Origin: Roseibacillus sp.
Lineage (GTDB): Bacteria > Verrucomicrobiota > Verrucomicrobiia > Verrucomicrobiales > Akkermansiaceae
Assembly: GCA_029242545.1 (NCBI GenBank)
Contig: JAQWTV010000110.1
Location: forward strand, 1-64,000
Length of the DNA stretch: 64,000 nt
Direction: 5' to 3'
Made by a program: the position numbers and the translations under genes. Numbering within the stretch: position 1 is the stretch's first letter; each line of letters begins with the position of its first letter. Shown one piece after another: positions 19,949-30,426 of the stretch. Below the pieces are notes generated by a model. It saw only the letters and a program-made list of their open reading frames with translations, was not told the origin of the DNA and did no database searches.

Positions 19949-21349
19949 TCACGCGAGGATGTCCCGCACCACCCGTCCGTGGACATCGGTCAACCGGAAA
20001 TCCCGCCCTGCGTAACTGTAGGTGAGATTCTTGTGATCAATCCCCAACTGGTGAAGGATGGTGGCGTGGAGATCGTGGAAATGAACCCGGTTTTCCGTGG
20101 CGTAGTAGCCATACTCGTCTGTAGCGCCGTATTGGATACCTGGTTTGATCCCGCCTCCAGCCAGAAACATGGTGTTGGCATGGGGATTATGATCCCGTCC
20201 GTCACGCCCCTGAGCTACCGGGGTCCGGCCAAATTCGCCCCCCCATAAGACCAGCGTTTCATCGAGCAAACCCCGCTGCTTGAGATCGGTGATCAGGCCG
20301 GCCACCGGCTTGTCCATTTCACCAGCGAGGCGCGCGTGTTCCTTGCGCAGGTTCCCGTGTGAGTCCCAATAACGGTGTGTGATCTGGACAAAGCGCACTC
20401 CGGCCTCGCTGAAACGACGCGCCATGAGGCACTGTTCCCCGAACTTCTTCGTGTTGTCCTGGTCCAGTCCGTAGAGATTCTTGACCGCCTCCGGCTCTCC
20501 GGAGACATCCTGCACCCTGGGAGTTTCCATCTGCATCCGGAAGGCCAGTTCGTAGGAGGCGATCCGCGCTTCCAGTTCGGCATCGCCCGCGCTCCTCGCA
20601 AGGTGATCTCCATTCATGGCCTTGAGAAGGTCCAGTTCCCGGCGTTGCAGGTCCCGGTTCTTGAGTGGACTGGCGATAAAGGGAACGGTCATGCCCCGTC
20701 CCTTACCTCCGATCCTCGTCCCTTGGTAGTGGGCAGGCAGGAAGGCTGAGGACCACGCATTCGATCCCCCGTGACTTCCGCTCGGGTCAATCGTGATGAA
20801 TCCGGGCAGGTTCTGGTTCTCTGTCCCGAGGCCGTAGTTGACCCAAGACCCCATGGCGGGGCGGGTAAAAGTATCCGAGCCCGTGTGCAACTCCAGCAGG
20901 GCACCTCCATGCCTCGAATTGGAACCGTAGATCGACTTCACAATACAGAGGTCGTCCACGATGGAAGACAGGCGGGGAAGAATCTCACTCACCTCCGCTC
21001 CCGTCTGTCCATGCTTGGAGAACTTCCACGGCGAAGCCAGCAGGTTGCCTGTCTTTGCGGAAACAATACGCGGCTTCTCGAAGGGAAGAGGCTTATTGTC
21101 GTCCTTGGTCAATTGCGGCTTATGATCGAAAAGGTCCACCTGCGACGGCCCTCCATGCATGAAGACAAAAATGACTCGCTTGGCGCGCGCCAGTGATGGA
21201 GCCGGCTTGGGACTAAGCGCCGAGGCAGAAAGGGCCTCCTGCCCCATGAGACCCTGCAGAGCGAGCGCCCCGAAGCCAGCCGAGGACGACCCCAGCATCT
21301 CCCGTCGCGTGAGTGGTCGGGACTGACGGTTCTGGCAGAGATCGCTCAT
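19949..21349 (-). CDS. DUF1501 domain-containing protein, Tat-type N-terminus
   Basis: TRREMLGSSSAGFGALALQ, FMHGGPSQVDLFDHKPQL, LWGGEFGRTPVAQG, GIDHKNLTYSYAGRDFRLTDVHG. Confidence 0.94.
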   Translation of the reverse strand: MSDLCQNRQSRPLTRREMLGSSSAGFGALALQGLMGQEALSASALSPKPAPSLARAKRVIFVFMHGGPSQVDLFDHKPQLTKDDNKPLPFEKPRIVSAKTGNLLASPWKFSKHGQTGAEVSEILPRLSSIVDDLCIVKSIYGSNSRHGGALLELHTGSDTFTRPAMGSWVNYGLGTENQNLPGFITIDPSGSHGGSNAWSSAFLPAHYQGTRIGGKGRGMTVPFIASPLKNRDLQRRELDLLKAMNGDHLARSAGDAELEARIASYELAFRMQMETPRVQDVSGEPEAVKNLYGLDQDNTKKFGEQCLMARRFSEAGVRFVQITHRYWDSHGNLRKEHARLAGEMDKPVAGLITDLKQRGLLDETLVLWGGEFGRTPVAQGRDGRDHNPHANTMFLAGGGIKPGIQYGATDEYGYYATENRVHFHDLHATILHQLGIDHKNLTYSYAGRDFRLTDVHGRVVRDILA

Positions 21350-21417
21350 GACAGGGACAAGGAGAGTATGATGATAAACGATAAAAATGTCAAAGACACG
21401 AAGAGATCGGCTCTAAT

Positions 21418-23754
21418 CTACTCAAGATACAGAAATTCATTACTTGCCATTAAGACCCGGGCCACGCTTGCCCACGCTTCCTGTTCGGACACCTTGGATT
21501 CCACCGAGGCCTCCAGCACTTTCTCAATTCGGGACATTTCCTCCGGTCGGGCAGGTCGCCCGTAGTAATGAAGGATCATCCAATCGGCCCGCTGCCCGCT
21601 ACTAGCCCCCCTGGTCGCCTCGATCATGATCTCTGCAATACGAGCCGCGGACGAATGAACCATCGGGCTGTTCATTAGAACCAGAGCCTGTTGGGTCACC
21701 GTGGAGGTCTTGCGATTGCCATTGGAAACAGAGGGATCCGCAAAATCAAACGAGTTCAGCTCATCGTAACCGGCACTCCGGATCACCGGAAGATACACTG
21801 ACCTCCGTGGACTCTGGATCCACTCCTTCATCTTACCCTTGTCGATATACTCAGTTGGTTTTCGTTGGAGAAACCCTCCCCCCATGGTCAGGTCCAGACG
21901 GCTAGCCTTATACAGGACCGAATCACGAATTACCTCCGCCTCAACCCGCCGGGGCTTCCAGCGAGCAAAAAGCTTGTTATCCGGGTCGATCTTCAGAGCC
22001 TCCTGCGCTCTCGACCCTTGCCGGTAGGTTGACGATTGCATGATTACCCGGTGCATCGCTTTCATCGACCAACCCTTATCGATGAATGTGAGTGCGAGGT
22101 GGTCAAGGAGTTCAGGATGAGACGGTAACTCCCCGAGGACTCCAAAATTGTCCGGGGTAGGGACCAGCCCCCGTCCAAAATGCCAGCGCCAGAGACGGTT
22201 GACGATCACACGTGCGGTCAGCGGATGCTCCGGGCTGGCCATCCACCGGGCAAGCTCCAGTCGCCCGCTTTGCTTCGCGGGCATCGCTGGTTGGTCGAAG
22301 CCTGCAATTACCGGTAACACCCTGCGTGGGACATCCTCTCCGAGAGTCATGTAATTCCCCCTGAGATGCACTTTAGTATCTGCAACCCCATCCTCTGTCA
22401 CCCCCATCACCCGATGCTTTGAAGGCAGGTCCTTTTTCAACTCTGCGATTCGCTCTCCCAGCACCTTCTTCTCTTCCTCTGGAGTCTTTTTATCTCCTCG
22501 TTTCTTCTCAAGCCCAGCGATCTGTTCCCACCGGGATGCCACCTCAGGATCAGTCAGGTCATACTGGTGGTAGTGCGCCACCACCGTATATTTGGTCAGG
22601 GTCTTGGTAGAGAGAAAGATACCCGCAAGTCCATAGTAGTCCTCGATGGAAACCGGGTCGAACTTATGGTCATGGCACCGCGCGCACCCCAGAGTCATCC
22701 CCATGAAGGCGCGGCCGGTCGTATCCAGTTGCTCATCGACAATATCCCGCCGCATCTTGTCGGGATCATCGCAGGCCAGCATCTTCGGACCGACCGAGAG
22801 AAATCCCAGGCCCGCGACCTGGTCCCGCCGCTGCTCCAGCGATTCATGCGGCAACAGATCTCCGGCAATCTGTTCCAAGATAAAATCGTCATACCTCTTG
22901 TCGGCGTTGAAGGCCCGGATGACATAATCGCGATAGCGCCATGCCTCCGGGTGAGCAATATCCTCGTCCATTCCGTTGGAGTCGGAATAGCGGGCGACGT
23001 CCAACCAGTGCCTTCCCCAGCGCTCACCATAACGGGGAGACGCCAGCAAATCGTTGATGAGGCGCTCCCAAGCATCTGGTCGATCATCGAGAACAAAGGC
23101 CTGTACTTCCTCCGTAGTCGGCGGCAATCCATGCAGATCGAGATAGGCGCGGCGCACCAGAGTTCGGCGCTCTGCAACTGCCGCTGGCGAAAGTCCTGAC
23201 TTTTCAATTTGGGAAAGAATGAAGTGATCAATCGAATTGCGAGGCCAGCCCGTCGCCTCGACCGCAGGCAGCTCATGCTCCTGCAACGGCACAAACGACC
23301 AGAACTTTCGACCACTTTCGTAATCGATTCCGGACTCCCCCTTAACCTTCGCGACCGGTTCGTCACGCGGATCGGGAGCCCCCCGCCGGATCCATTCCTC
23401 AAGCAGCGCAATCTTGTCGTCGCTCAGCCTCCCTGTGGGAGGCATCTGCAGGTCCGAGTTCCGGTAACTCAACGCCTTGATGAGAAGGCTCTTTGCGGGC
23501 TCTCCTGGAACAATCACTGCTCCGGAATCCCCGCCCCGCTGCACCCCTGCCCTGGAATCCAAGCGCAATCCCCCTTTCACCTCGCTGGATCGGGCTGAGT
23601 GACACTCATAACAATGCCCCGCCAGCAAGGGGCGAATCTTGGACTCAAAAAACGTCAGATCGTCTTCCGCGAGTGCGAATCCTGGAAGCAGCAGCACCGG
23701 GAGAATGTCTATCCACCGGAAAATCCCACGTCGCCATCTCAAAGGCACACCCAT
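21418..23754 (-). CDS. PSCyt1 (c-type heme) / DUF1549 / DUF1553 protein
   Basis: ESKIRPLLAGHCYECHSA, LASPRYGERWGRHWLDVARYSDSNGMDEDI, LGCARCHDHKFDP, LTARVIVNRLWRWHFGRGLV. Start moved from 23841 to ATG 23754 (MGVPLRWRRGIFRWIDILPVLLLPGFALA), removing the overlap with the upstream gene. Confidence 0.92.
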   Translation of the reverse strand: MGVPLRWRRGIFRWIDILPVLLLPGFALAEDDLTFFESKIRPLLAGHCYECHSARSSEVKGGLRLDSRAGVQRGGDSGAVIVPGEPAKSLLIKALSYRNSDLQMPPTGRLSDDKIALLEEWIRRGAPDPRDEPVAKVKGESGIDYESGRKFWSFVPLQEHELPAVEATGWPRNSIDHFILSQIEKSGLSPAAVAERRTLVRRAYLDLHGLPPTTEEVQAFVLDDRPDAWERLINDLLASPRYGERWGRHWLDVARYSDSNGMDEDIAHPEAWRYRDYVIRAFNADKRYDDFILEQIAGDLLPHESLEQRRDQVAGLGFLSVGPKMLACDDPDKMRRDIVDEQLDTTGRAFMGMTLGCARCHDHKFDPVSIEDYYGLAGIFLSTKTLTKYTVVAHYHQYDLTDPEVASRWEQIAGLEKKRGDKKTPEEEKKVLGERIAELKKDLPSKHRVMGVTEDGVADTKVHLRGNYMTLGEDVPRRVLPVIAGFDQPAMPAKQSGRLELARWMASPEHPLTARVIVNRLWRWHFGRGLVPTPDNFGVLGELPSHPELLDHLALTFIDKGWSMKAMHRVIMQSSTYRQGSRAQEALKIDPDNKLFARWKPRRVEAEVIRDSVLYKASRLDLTMGGGFLQRKPTEYIDKGKMKEWIQSPRRSVYLPVIRSAGYDELNSFDFADPSVSNGNRKTSTVTQQALVLMNSPMVHSSAARIAEIMIEATRGASSGQRADWMILHYYGRPARPEEMSRIEKVLEASVESKVSEQEAWASVARVLMASNEFLYLE

Positions 23755-23812
23755 CCCCTTGCTGAGGAACCGATTTGACTCGATCCCATCGCGCGCGCCC
23801 TCGCTTCCCTCT

Positions 23813-24991
23813 CTACTTCTGACTCCCATTCTTATCAACAACCGGACGTTTCAACCCATGCTTGTCATAGAGCCTCTGCCAGTAATCGAACCAGTACTTA
23901 TCGTAATAATCGTAGGCCGCGTTATCGATATGTTCCGGACTCACCACCACCGGAGCCGTTTTCGGATCATAGCCTTTCAGATGGTCCTTCCCCGCCCGCT
24001 TTCGCGGTGACACGAAGCGCCACTTGGGATTGCCCATGACTTCCTCACAAAGGGCAGCCAGCCCCTCGTCATAGGATTTGAGCTGCTCCCGACGGTGGAT
24101 GTGGTTGTGGTCATGATCCATCGTGCGATTGGTGTCATACCAGGTCTGAAATCCCTCGGCCCAGTATTCCGCACGGTTCGACGCTGCGTAACACCGCTTC
24201 TTACCGCCAAAGACAATAAGGACCTTGTCCTGTCCGTTCACCTTGACTGCGGAATGGGTCGGCTTTCCATTGACGAGAATATCCCCGCCATCCAGACACC
24301 GCTTCAGTAATTCCGGCGACTCCCCCGGAAACCATTCGCGCAGGGCTCCAAACAACTCTGCTCGATCGTCTCCCTTGATCCTGCGGAACCGCTGGGCTGC
24401 CCGCCCATCATGCCAGATCCCTTTCTCAAGCGCTCCCTTGTAGGCGACAGTCAGTTTCTCCTGCTGCTCCTTGCTGAAACCGGCGCCGTGGACCACATGC
24501 CCAAATTCATGGATCAGGATACTCTCTATCTGCATTCCACCCTCGAACTCCAGGACATCCTCTTCCGCAAAAAACACCGTGGGGCGTCCGGCCTTCCAGG
24601 TGAGAAATCCCCTGCTTCGCCAGTTATAGAAGTCGAGTTCCTGCCCCGTCTTGTCGGTCGTGAACTGAGGCACTTCCGAGGTCACCTCGTTATGCGCGAC
24701 AAGAATACACAACACCTTGCGCTCCCTTACCCGTTGCGCAACCTCCGGGATGATGCTCTTCATCATCATCTCGAACTGATAGGCCGCCTCGAGATGTGCC
24801 GCATCGCTCACCTTCTCCGAGGTCGCGATCAGGACATCCTGCACCCAGGTCCCCTTCTTGTAAAAGGCAGGGTCGAGTTCGTATTCTTCCAACTGCGCAG
24901 CAGCAAGAGGCTTGACCTCATGAGCAAACAGCGAGCCAAAGGACCCTGTCAGGACTAAAACGAGGAGACCTCTGGTGATCAGCGGAAGCAT
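23813..24991 (-). CDS. Secreted putative zinc metallopeptidase (gluzincin-like, HEFGH motif)
   Basis: Signal peptide; IESILIHEFGHVVHGAGF (HExxH) and downstream SNRAEYWAEGFQTWYDTN as possible third-ligand Glu motif. Confidence 0.55.
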   Translation of the reverse strand: MLPLITRGLLVLVLTGSFGSLFAHEVKPLAAAQLEEYELDPAFYKKGTWVQDVLIATSEKVSDAAHLEAAYQFEMMMKSIIPEVAQRVRERKVLCILVAHNEVTSEVPQFTTDKTGQELDFYNWRSRGFLTWKAGRPTVFFAEEDVLEFEGGMQIESILIHEFGHVVHGAGFSKEQQEKLTVAYKGALEKGIWHDGRAAQRFRRIKGDDRAELFGALREWFPGESPELLKRCLDGGDILVNGKPTHSAVKVNGQDKVLIVFGGKKRCYAASNRAEYWAEGFQTWYDTNRTMDHDHNHIHRREQLKSYDEGLAALCEEVMGNPKWRFVSPRKRAGKDHLKGYDPKTAPVVVSPEHIDNAAYDYYDKYWFDYWQRLYDKHGLKRPVVDKNGSQK

Positions 24992-25000
24992 CGTAGTTCC

Positions 25001-26320
25001 CTACTTGTTACCGAAGCACATCAGGTGGCTGTCATTGCGCAGCAGGATCCGGTCTCCCACCGGCACCGGAGAAGCCACGATCCGCTTCCCAAAGTCACGC
25101 TCGAAAAGCACCTTCAACCCCTCGTTCAACTCCGCTACCATGAGCTTTCCGTCCTCTCGTCCGGCATAAATCTTACCGTCTGCGATCGTCGGAGAGGAAT
25201 AGTAACTCTGCGCGCCCCGAGGCAACTTCGCTTCCCATACCGTCTCTCCCGTCTCCGGATCGAGGCAATGGACCTGTCCCCGGTCCCCGAGGATATACAC
25301 TTTGCCATCATGCACCGCCGGGGTGGGGACAAAGCAACCCTTGTCGTCGAGGCGCTCCCACACCCGGTGGGTCTTGGTGACATCTCCCTTTCCTCCCAAT
25401 TTGACTCCGGCCAGACACTTGCCCCGACCGTAGGGCACCACCACCATGTCGCCTACCACCACCGAGGAGGAAACCACCACCCAGTTATTACGCTTCTGCG
25501 GGTTAAACCCTGCACACTCCGAAATTAATTTTCCCGTTGCAGCCTCGTGGGTCGTCACCCGCTCGGCACCCCAGACCACCAGCACCTGACGACCGTCTTC
25601 CTCGAGGACGTGCGGAGTGGCATAACTATGATCTCCCTCCACCGGGGTCTCATAAGTTCGCTCCACCTTCCAGGCCTCTTCACCTGTAGCTTTATCAAAA
25701 CCCACCATAAATCCTTTGCGGTCATTCATCACTGCCATCACCACATGCTCCCGGGTAATCACCGGCGACGTACCAATGTCCCAGTAGAGCGTATCCCGTC
25801 CGTAGCGCTCCTGCAGGTTGTGCTTCCAGAGCACCTTCCCCTTCATGTCGAGCGCTCCCAGATTACCGCTCTTGAAGTAGGCGAAGACATGCGCCCCATC
25901 CGTCACCGCCGACGGATTACTACTCGATCCATTCCGATGCTTCCCCTTGCGCATCTTGCCCAAGGTGGCTTCCCACGCCTTCTTACCCTTCCAGTCGAAC
26001 GCCAGAACTGCATCTTCCCCCTCAATCGCAGAGGTCAGAATGATAAGTTCGTCCCACACCACCGGAGTCGAGCACCCTCGCCCGGGCAGGTCCGCCTGCC
26101 AGACGAGATGATCCTCATCCAGTTTGGCTGGATAGCTGCCCTTGGCTGTGGAGCCGGCATCTGCCCCTCCGCGCCACGAGGGCCAGCGCAGTTGTTCCGC
26201 CTGCAGGACAGCCGCCGACAATACAGCGGCACCGAAAATCAATGGAAGAAATCTCGTATTCATCATGGCACTCCAGATTGCTGCCATTACAGGATATTCC
26301 GCCCTGGGAGCAAGATCCAA
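25001..26320 (-). CDS. PQQ-binding-like beta-propeller repeat protein
   Basis: RWPSWRGGADAGSTAKGSYPAKLDEDHLVWQADLPGRGCSTPVVWD; repeated blade motifs such as GNLGALDMKGKVLWKHNL and GQVHCLDPETGETVWEAKL. Likely start ATG 26263 (MNTRFLPLIFGAAVLSA). Confidence 0.9.
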   Translation of the reverse strand: MDLAPRAEYPVMAAIWSAMMNTRFLPLIFGAAVLSAAVLQAEQLRWPSWRGGADAGSTAKGSYPAKLDEDHLVWQADLPGRGCSTPVVWDELIILTSAIEGEDAVLAFDWKGKKAWEATLGKMRKGKHRNGSSSNPSAVTDGAHVFAYFKSGNLGALDMKGKVLWKHNLQERYGRDTLYWDIGTSPVITREHVVMAVMNDRKGFMVGFDKATGEEAWKVERTYETPVEGDHSYATPHVLEEDGRQVLVVWGAERVTTHEAATGKLISECAGFNPQKRNNWVVVSSSVVVGDMVVVPYGRGKCLAGVKLGGKGDVTKTHRVWERLDDKGCFVPTPAVHDGKVYILGDRGQVHCLDPETGETVWEAKLPRGAQSYYSSPTIADGKIYAGREDGKLMVAELNEGLKVLFERDFGKRIVASPVPVGDRILLRNDSHLMCFGNK

Positions 26321-26349
26321 GGAAGTCGCGTTCAGGTGACCTCGCTGCT

Positions 26350-27084
26350 CTATTTACCGAGCATCGCTTTCAATGGTTCCTCTATGGCATCCGCCCAGAC
26401 CTGGTGCCCCGCCTCACTCGGATGGGTCGTGTCTGGCATCATCTCCTTGGACAAGTGTCCCTTCTCATCGAGAAACTTGGGGCCAATATCGAGGAAGGTC
26501 ACATTCTTGAGATCCTTCAGGAGATCGGGGAGGTAGGAATTGAGCTCAATAATCTGCTTCCGGTGGGGGTGGGAGAGCTCCCTTCTTCGAGGGAAAACGC
26601 CCAACACCAGCACCTTGGCTTCTGGATAAAGATTCTGGAGCTTAGCTGCGATCGCCTTGACCCCGTCAGCGGCCTCCCGCGGCTTGTCGCTCCCCCAACA
26701 GATATTGTTGGTCCCGATCATCACCACCGCGGCCTTGGGTGGAGACTTGGGCTTGGGTAGATGGTCGAGGCGCCAGAGAACGTGATTGGTGCGGTCCCCT
26801 CCGAACCCGAGGTTCAGGGCCTTAAGCGGCTCGAAATGCTTCTTCCATACCTTCTCGCCGATACTCTCGAAATTGTGGGTGATCGAGTCTCCCACCATGA
26901 GGAGCTCATGCTCGCCATCCTTCATGGCCCCGATCTTCTCGGCATGACGCTTGAACCACCACTCCTCGACCCGGGGCTGCGGAGTCACCGCCGGACCTGC
27001 CGGAGCCGCCTCTTCGGCCCCCACGGGCACCATCACCAGTAAAGGAATTAATGCCACGAGAGAACTCAAAATCTTACACGTCAT
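26350..27084 (-). CDS. GDSL/SGNH-type esterase (PAF-acetylhydrolase-like)
   Basis: ELLMVGDSITHNFESIGEKVWKKHFEPLKALNLGFGGDRTNHVLWRL, VMIGTNNI, DTTHPSEAGHQVWADAIEEPLKAML. Confidence 0.93.
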   Translation of the reverse strand: MTCKILSSLVALIPLLVMVPVGAEEAAPAGPAVTPQPRVEEWWFKRHAEKIGAMKDGEHELLMVGDSITHNFESIGEKVWKKHFEPLKALNLGFGGDRTNHVLWRLDHLPKPKSPPKAAVVMIGTNNICWGSDKPREAADGVKAIAAKLQNLYPEAKVLVLGVFPRRRELSHPHRKQIIELNSYLPDLLKDLKNVTFLDIGPKFLDEKGHLSKEMMPDTTHPSEAGHQVWADAIEEPLKAMLGK

Positions 27085-27234
27085 GGGTCACTTAATGTCC
27101 GGAAAGTAGATCCTCTGCAAGGACGATCGAGCCGCTCACTCAATTCCGGAGACCACCCGGGACCATTCCCCAGCATCCTAATTTCCTCGCCGGAGCGGAG
27201 AAAATCCGAGAGAGTGGCTGACGCTATTCTTTCC

Positions 27235-29598
27235 ATGAACTATCACGGAACCATCCCATCCCTGATGCTCTCTTTCTTCTTGGTGCTGCTTTCCGGCATC
27301 GGGGTTGAGGCCGCTCCCACCCGAGGCAATGTCAAGGCCCTCGGTATCCGCGTGACCTTCGCAAACTTCAAGAACGCCCCGGGCCTCTCCACCATCGCCA
27401 ACCGGCTGCAGGGTGCCAAGGTAAGTTACTCCCGTTACTCCTACGGGAAGCTCAACATCACATACGATACCGTGGAGGTCAGCCTTCCCCGCAACCGCAA
27501 CACCTATGATGCGGGGTCACTTGCTGACGCTGCGGAACTCCGGGCCCGCAACAAGGGATTCAACCCCGCCGGTTACGCCATCGTGGGATTCTTCCACGGC
27601 GGACACGCCTCCGGCAACAAGGCCATCGTCGGGGGCAAGCGCTTCTGGACCAATACCGGCGGAGCCACCATCCACGAGATGGGACACAATTTCAACTGGG
27701 GTCACCAGAGCCGCTGGGTGCCCAACGGCAGTAACCCGATCGGTGGTGGATCGGTCCAGACGCCCGACATGTGGCACTTCATGGCCAACAGCTCCACCGA
27801 CGCCGACCCCTACGACAAGTGGACCCGCGACTGGATCACGGCCCGCCACAACATCACCACCGAGGGTAGTTTCACCCGCCGCCTCTATACCTGCGACCAG
27901 AAGAATACCGACCCCACCAATGACAAGCGCGTCCTCCGGGTCACGAGGGACACCGGCAACAGCGCCGCCTACTGGATCGGATTCCGTTCCCGGTTGATGA
28001 ACAAGCAGAACGACGGGGCCACCGGGAAGAATGAACTCCTGCGCCAGGGTCTCGTCTTCTACTGGGACCGGGGGACCGTGGGAGGGCAGAATGTCGTCCT
28101 CATCGACATCCACCCGGGCCAGGGCGGCTGGGACAACCATTCCCTGCAACCCGGGGAAACCTACGCCGACACCGCAGGCAAGGTCTGCATCACCAACCTC
28201 GGCCGCGGCGGCGAGACCCCGAACGAATATATTGATGTCCGGATCAACAAGGGGGCCTTTCCCGACAACCGGCCCCCTGAGCCGACCTGGGATGCACCTG
28301 CCACCTGGGAATCCGGGGAACCCCTTACCATCACCATCACTCCCAATGATCCCGATGGCGATGAGGTGGCCTGCATGTGGAAGACCACGGGGCGAGCCAT
28401 CCCACACAACCAGAGCAGCCCGGTCCTGAACCAGACCTGGAACGTGCCCGGGAGCTACCAGGTGCGGGCCGTGGTCTCCGACATGAAGGGGAAGACCGCC
28501 ACCCTGAGCCGAACCATCACCGTCACCGGAGATTATCCGGTGACCTTTGCCAATGCCGGGTTTGGAACGTGGGCCGGCAATGAAGACAACACCGGGTGGA
28601 GCGCGGACGTGCTGTTCGACGGCGAGGTGGCCGCCACCGCCAACCTGTCGGCCGATGAACTGCAGGGGGATTTCGAGGCTTCTGCCACCCTGGTCCGCAA
28701 CGACACCGCTGAGAGCAAGTCCCTGGTCATGGTGGTGCTAAAGGACCCCGTGAACGGCGCCGGAAACGAACCCGTCTCGCAGGCCTCCCTCCAGCTCTCC
28801 GTCACCGACGTCCGGCCGGGATATGTTCTCGACGGCATCTCGATGACCTCCAATGGGGTCGTCTTCTCCCCGGAGGAACTGACCGACATCCAGTTCGATG
28901 GAGAAGGCACCACCGTGGTGGATGCCAGCAGGTCCACCGATATCCTCGTCGGCGGGGTCGCGGATACTCCCAGCCCACTCACCCCCGGGGATACCGTGAA
29001 CTTCATCGGGCCCGGTGCCTGGGACAATCCCAATGGATTCACCGGAAACGCCCACAGCCTGAAATGGAGTATTGATGCGGCTGGATCGACCTTTCTCGGA
29101 GGGAACTACATCACCGAGTCGACCCTCTCCCTCGCCAATGAACAGCTGGCCTTCGGCGTCGGCATGAGCCGGGAACCGGGAACCGGAACCTTCTCCTATT
29201 CCGACTGGGCCACGGCCATCTCGGGACTGGGCGGACCGGAAGCCGCCTTCGAGGCAGATGCCAATGGCGATGGCATCGCAAATGGCCTGGCCTTCCTTCT
29301 CGGCGCCCAGGACGCCAACACTGATGCCAGCGACCTTCTTCCTGACTGGAGCTCCACCCCGGGTCGAACCACCCTGTCCTTCCGCCGTTCCGACGATGCC
29401 TCCTCGTCCATCCGGGCGGTAGTGGAATACAGCCGCACCCTGCAGTCCTGGATCCCCGCGCTGGAAACCAACCGCGGGGTGATCATCACGGCGGATGATG
29501 ACTTCTACGAACCGGGTGTCGACCGGGTGAACGTCAGCATCAGTAACAGCCTGACCGACTCCGACACCCTGTTCCTGCGCCTGCGGATCCAGCCCTGA
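27235..29598 (+). CDS. Secreted metzincin-like metallopeptidase (M11/gametolysin-like) with PKD/Ig-like and Verrucomicrobia-type C-terminal regions
   Basis: GGATIHEMGHNFNWGHQSRW (HExxHxxxxxH), PKD-like PPEPTWDAPATWESGEPLTITITPNDPDGDEVACMWKTTG, C-terminal FEADANGDGIANGLAFLLGA and FLRLRIQP. ATG 27235 preferred over GTG 27214. Confidence 0.75.
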   Translation: MNYHGTIPSLMLSFFLVLLSGIGVEAAPTRGNVKALGIRVTFANFKNAPGLSTIANRLQGAKVSYSRYSYGKLNITYDTVEVSLPRNRNTYDAGSLADAAELRARNKGFNPAGYAIVGFFHGGHASGNKAIVGGKRFWTNTGGATIHEMGHNFNWGHQSRWVPNGSNPIGGGSVQTPDMWHFMANSSTDADPYDKWTRDWITARHNITTEGSFTRRLYTCDQKNTDPTNDKRVLRVTRDTGNSAAYWIGFRSRLMNKQNDGATGKNELLRQGLVFYWDRGTVGGQNVVLIDIHPGQGGWDNHSLQPGETYADTAGKVCITNLGRGGETPNEYIDVRINKGAFPDNRPPEPTWDAPATWESGEPLTITITPNDPDGDEVACMWKTTGRAIPHNQSSPVLNQTWNVPGSYQVRAVVSDMKGKTATLSRTITVTGDYPVTFANAGFGTWAGNEDNTGWSADVLFDGEVAATANLSADELQGDFEASATLVRNDTAESKSLVMVVLKDPVNGAGNEPVSQASLQLSVTDVRPGYVLDGISMTSNGVVFSPEELTDIQFDGEGTTVVDASRSTDILVGGVADTPSPLTPGDTVNFIGPGAWDNPNGFTGNAHSLKWSIDAAGSTFLGGNYITESTLSLANEQLAFGVGMSREPGTGTFSYSDWATAISGLGGPEAAFEADANGDGIANGLAFLLGAQDANTDASDLLPDWSSTPGRTTLSFRRSDDASSSIRAVVEYSRTLQSWIPALETNRGVIITADDDFYEPGVDRVNVSISNSLTDSDTLFLRLRIQP

Positions 29599-29622
29599 GG
29601 CAGGGTCGGCCACCGGAAGAAT

Positions 29623-30426
29623 CTAAACCACGCACCCGGGAAGGGGCCGCCCCGGGCGGAGGTCCACGTAGTCCGAATCGCTGCCACCTTCTTCCCCCCG
29701 CACGAGATAGACCGGCACCCAGTGCTCCTGGGTATCCACCGTGACCGTCCGGGCATTGGCATAACGCATGGTATAGGCCGCGCGGCGTCGGCTGCTGGTA
29801 TTGGGCTCACTTCCATGAAGGACGTAGGAATCGTGAATGGACAAACTCCCCGCCCGCATCTCGAGGGGAATGGCGGCGGCTGCCATGTCCGGAGTCACTT
29901 CCACGGTAAGCCCGAGAAGATCGTTTTCCCCGGTCGAAACCTTATCCATCTCAGGATATCCCTCATGGGTAGATGAAATAACCTGCATACACCCATTAGC
30001 TAGATCCGCATCGTCCAGAGCGAGCCACACCGTTCCCACGTCCGTTCCCTGGACCGAGTGCCAGTAGGTATTGTCCTGATGCCACGCCACCGGCAACCCG
30101 TCTCCCGGGCGCTTGGAGATAACATGGGACATAATCAGAATGAGATCCGGTCCGAGAACTGCCTCCACCGCGTCGAGGATCCGAGGATGTCGACAGAGCT
30201 CCAGCCAAGCGTTATTACTGGCATGGGGCTCAGTGAGATATTCGGGTCGCGCCGGGACCTTCTGGTTCTTCCCGTCCTTGTAGACAACCATGGTATCCGG
30301 CATGTCCCGCACGAGAGTATCCAGCTCGGCATTGACCCCCCGGACCTCCTCCGGGTCGAGGACATCGCGGAAAAGACAGTAGCCAGCCGCACGGTAATCC
30401 ACGGCGCTGGTATTGGCTTTATTCAT
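29623..30426 (-). CDS. Phytanoyl-CoA dioxygenase family protein
   Basis: DYRAAGYCLFRDVLDPEEV, VAWHQDNTYW (HxD), ISSTHEGYPEMD, SIHDSYVLHGSEPNTSSRRRAAYTMRY. Confidence 0.92.
   Translation of the reverse strand: MNKANTSAVDYRAAGYCLFRDVLDPEEVRGVNAELDTLVRDMPDTMVVYKDGKNQKVPARPEYLTEPHASNNAWLELCRHPRILDAVEAVLGPDLILIMSHVISKRPGDGLPVAWHQDNTYWHSVQGTDVGTVWLALDDADLANGCMQVISSTHEGYPEMDKVSTGENDLLGLTVEVTPDMAAAAIPLEMRAGSLSIHDSYVLHGSEPNTSSRRRAAYTMRYANARTVTVDTQEHWVPVYLVRGEEGGSDSDYVDLRPGRPLPGCVV

Noticed and set aside
27517-29613. Minus-strand ORFs 27517..28407 (296 aa) and 28738..29613 (291 aa)
   Set aside because: Antisense to the metzincin-like gene, in a GC-rich stretch where reverse frames stay open; no domain signature.
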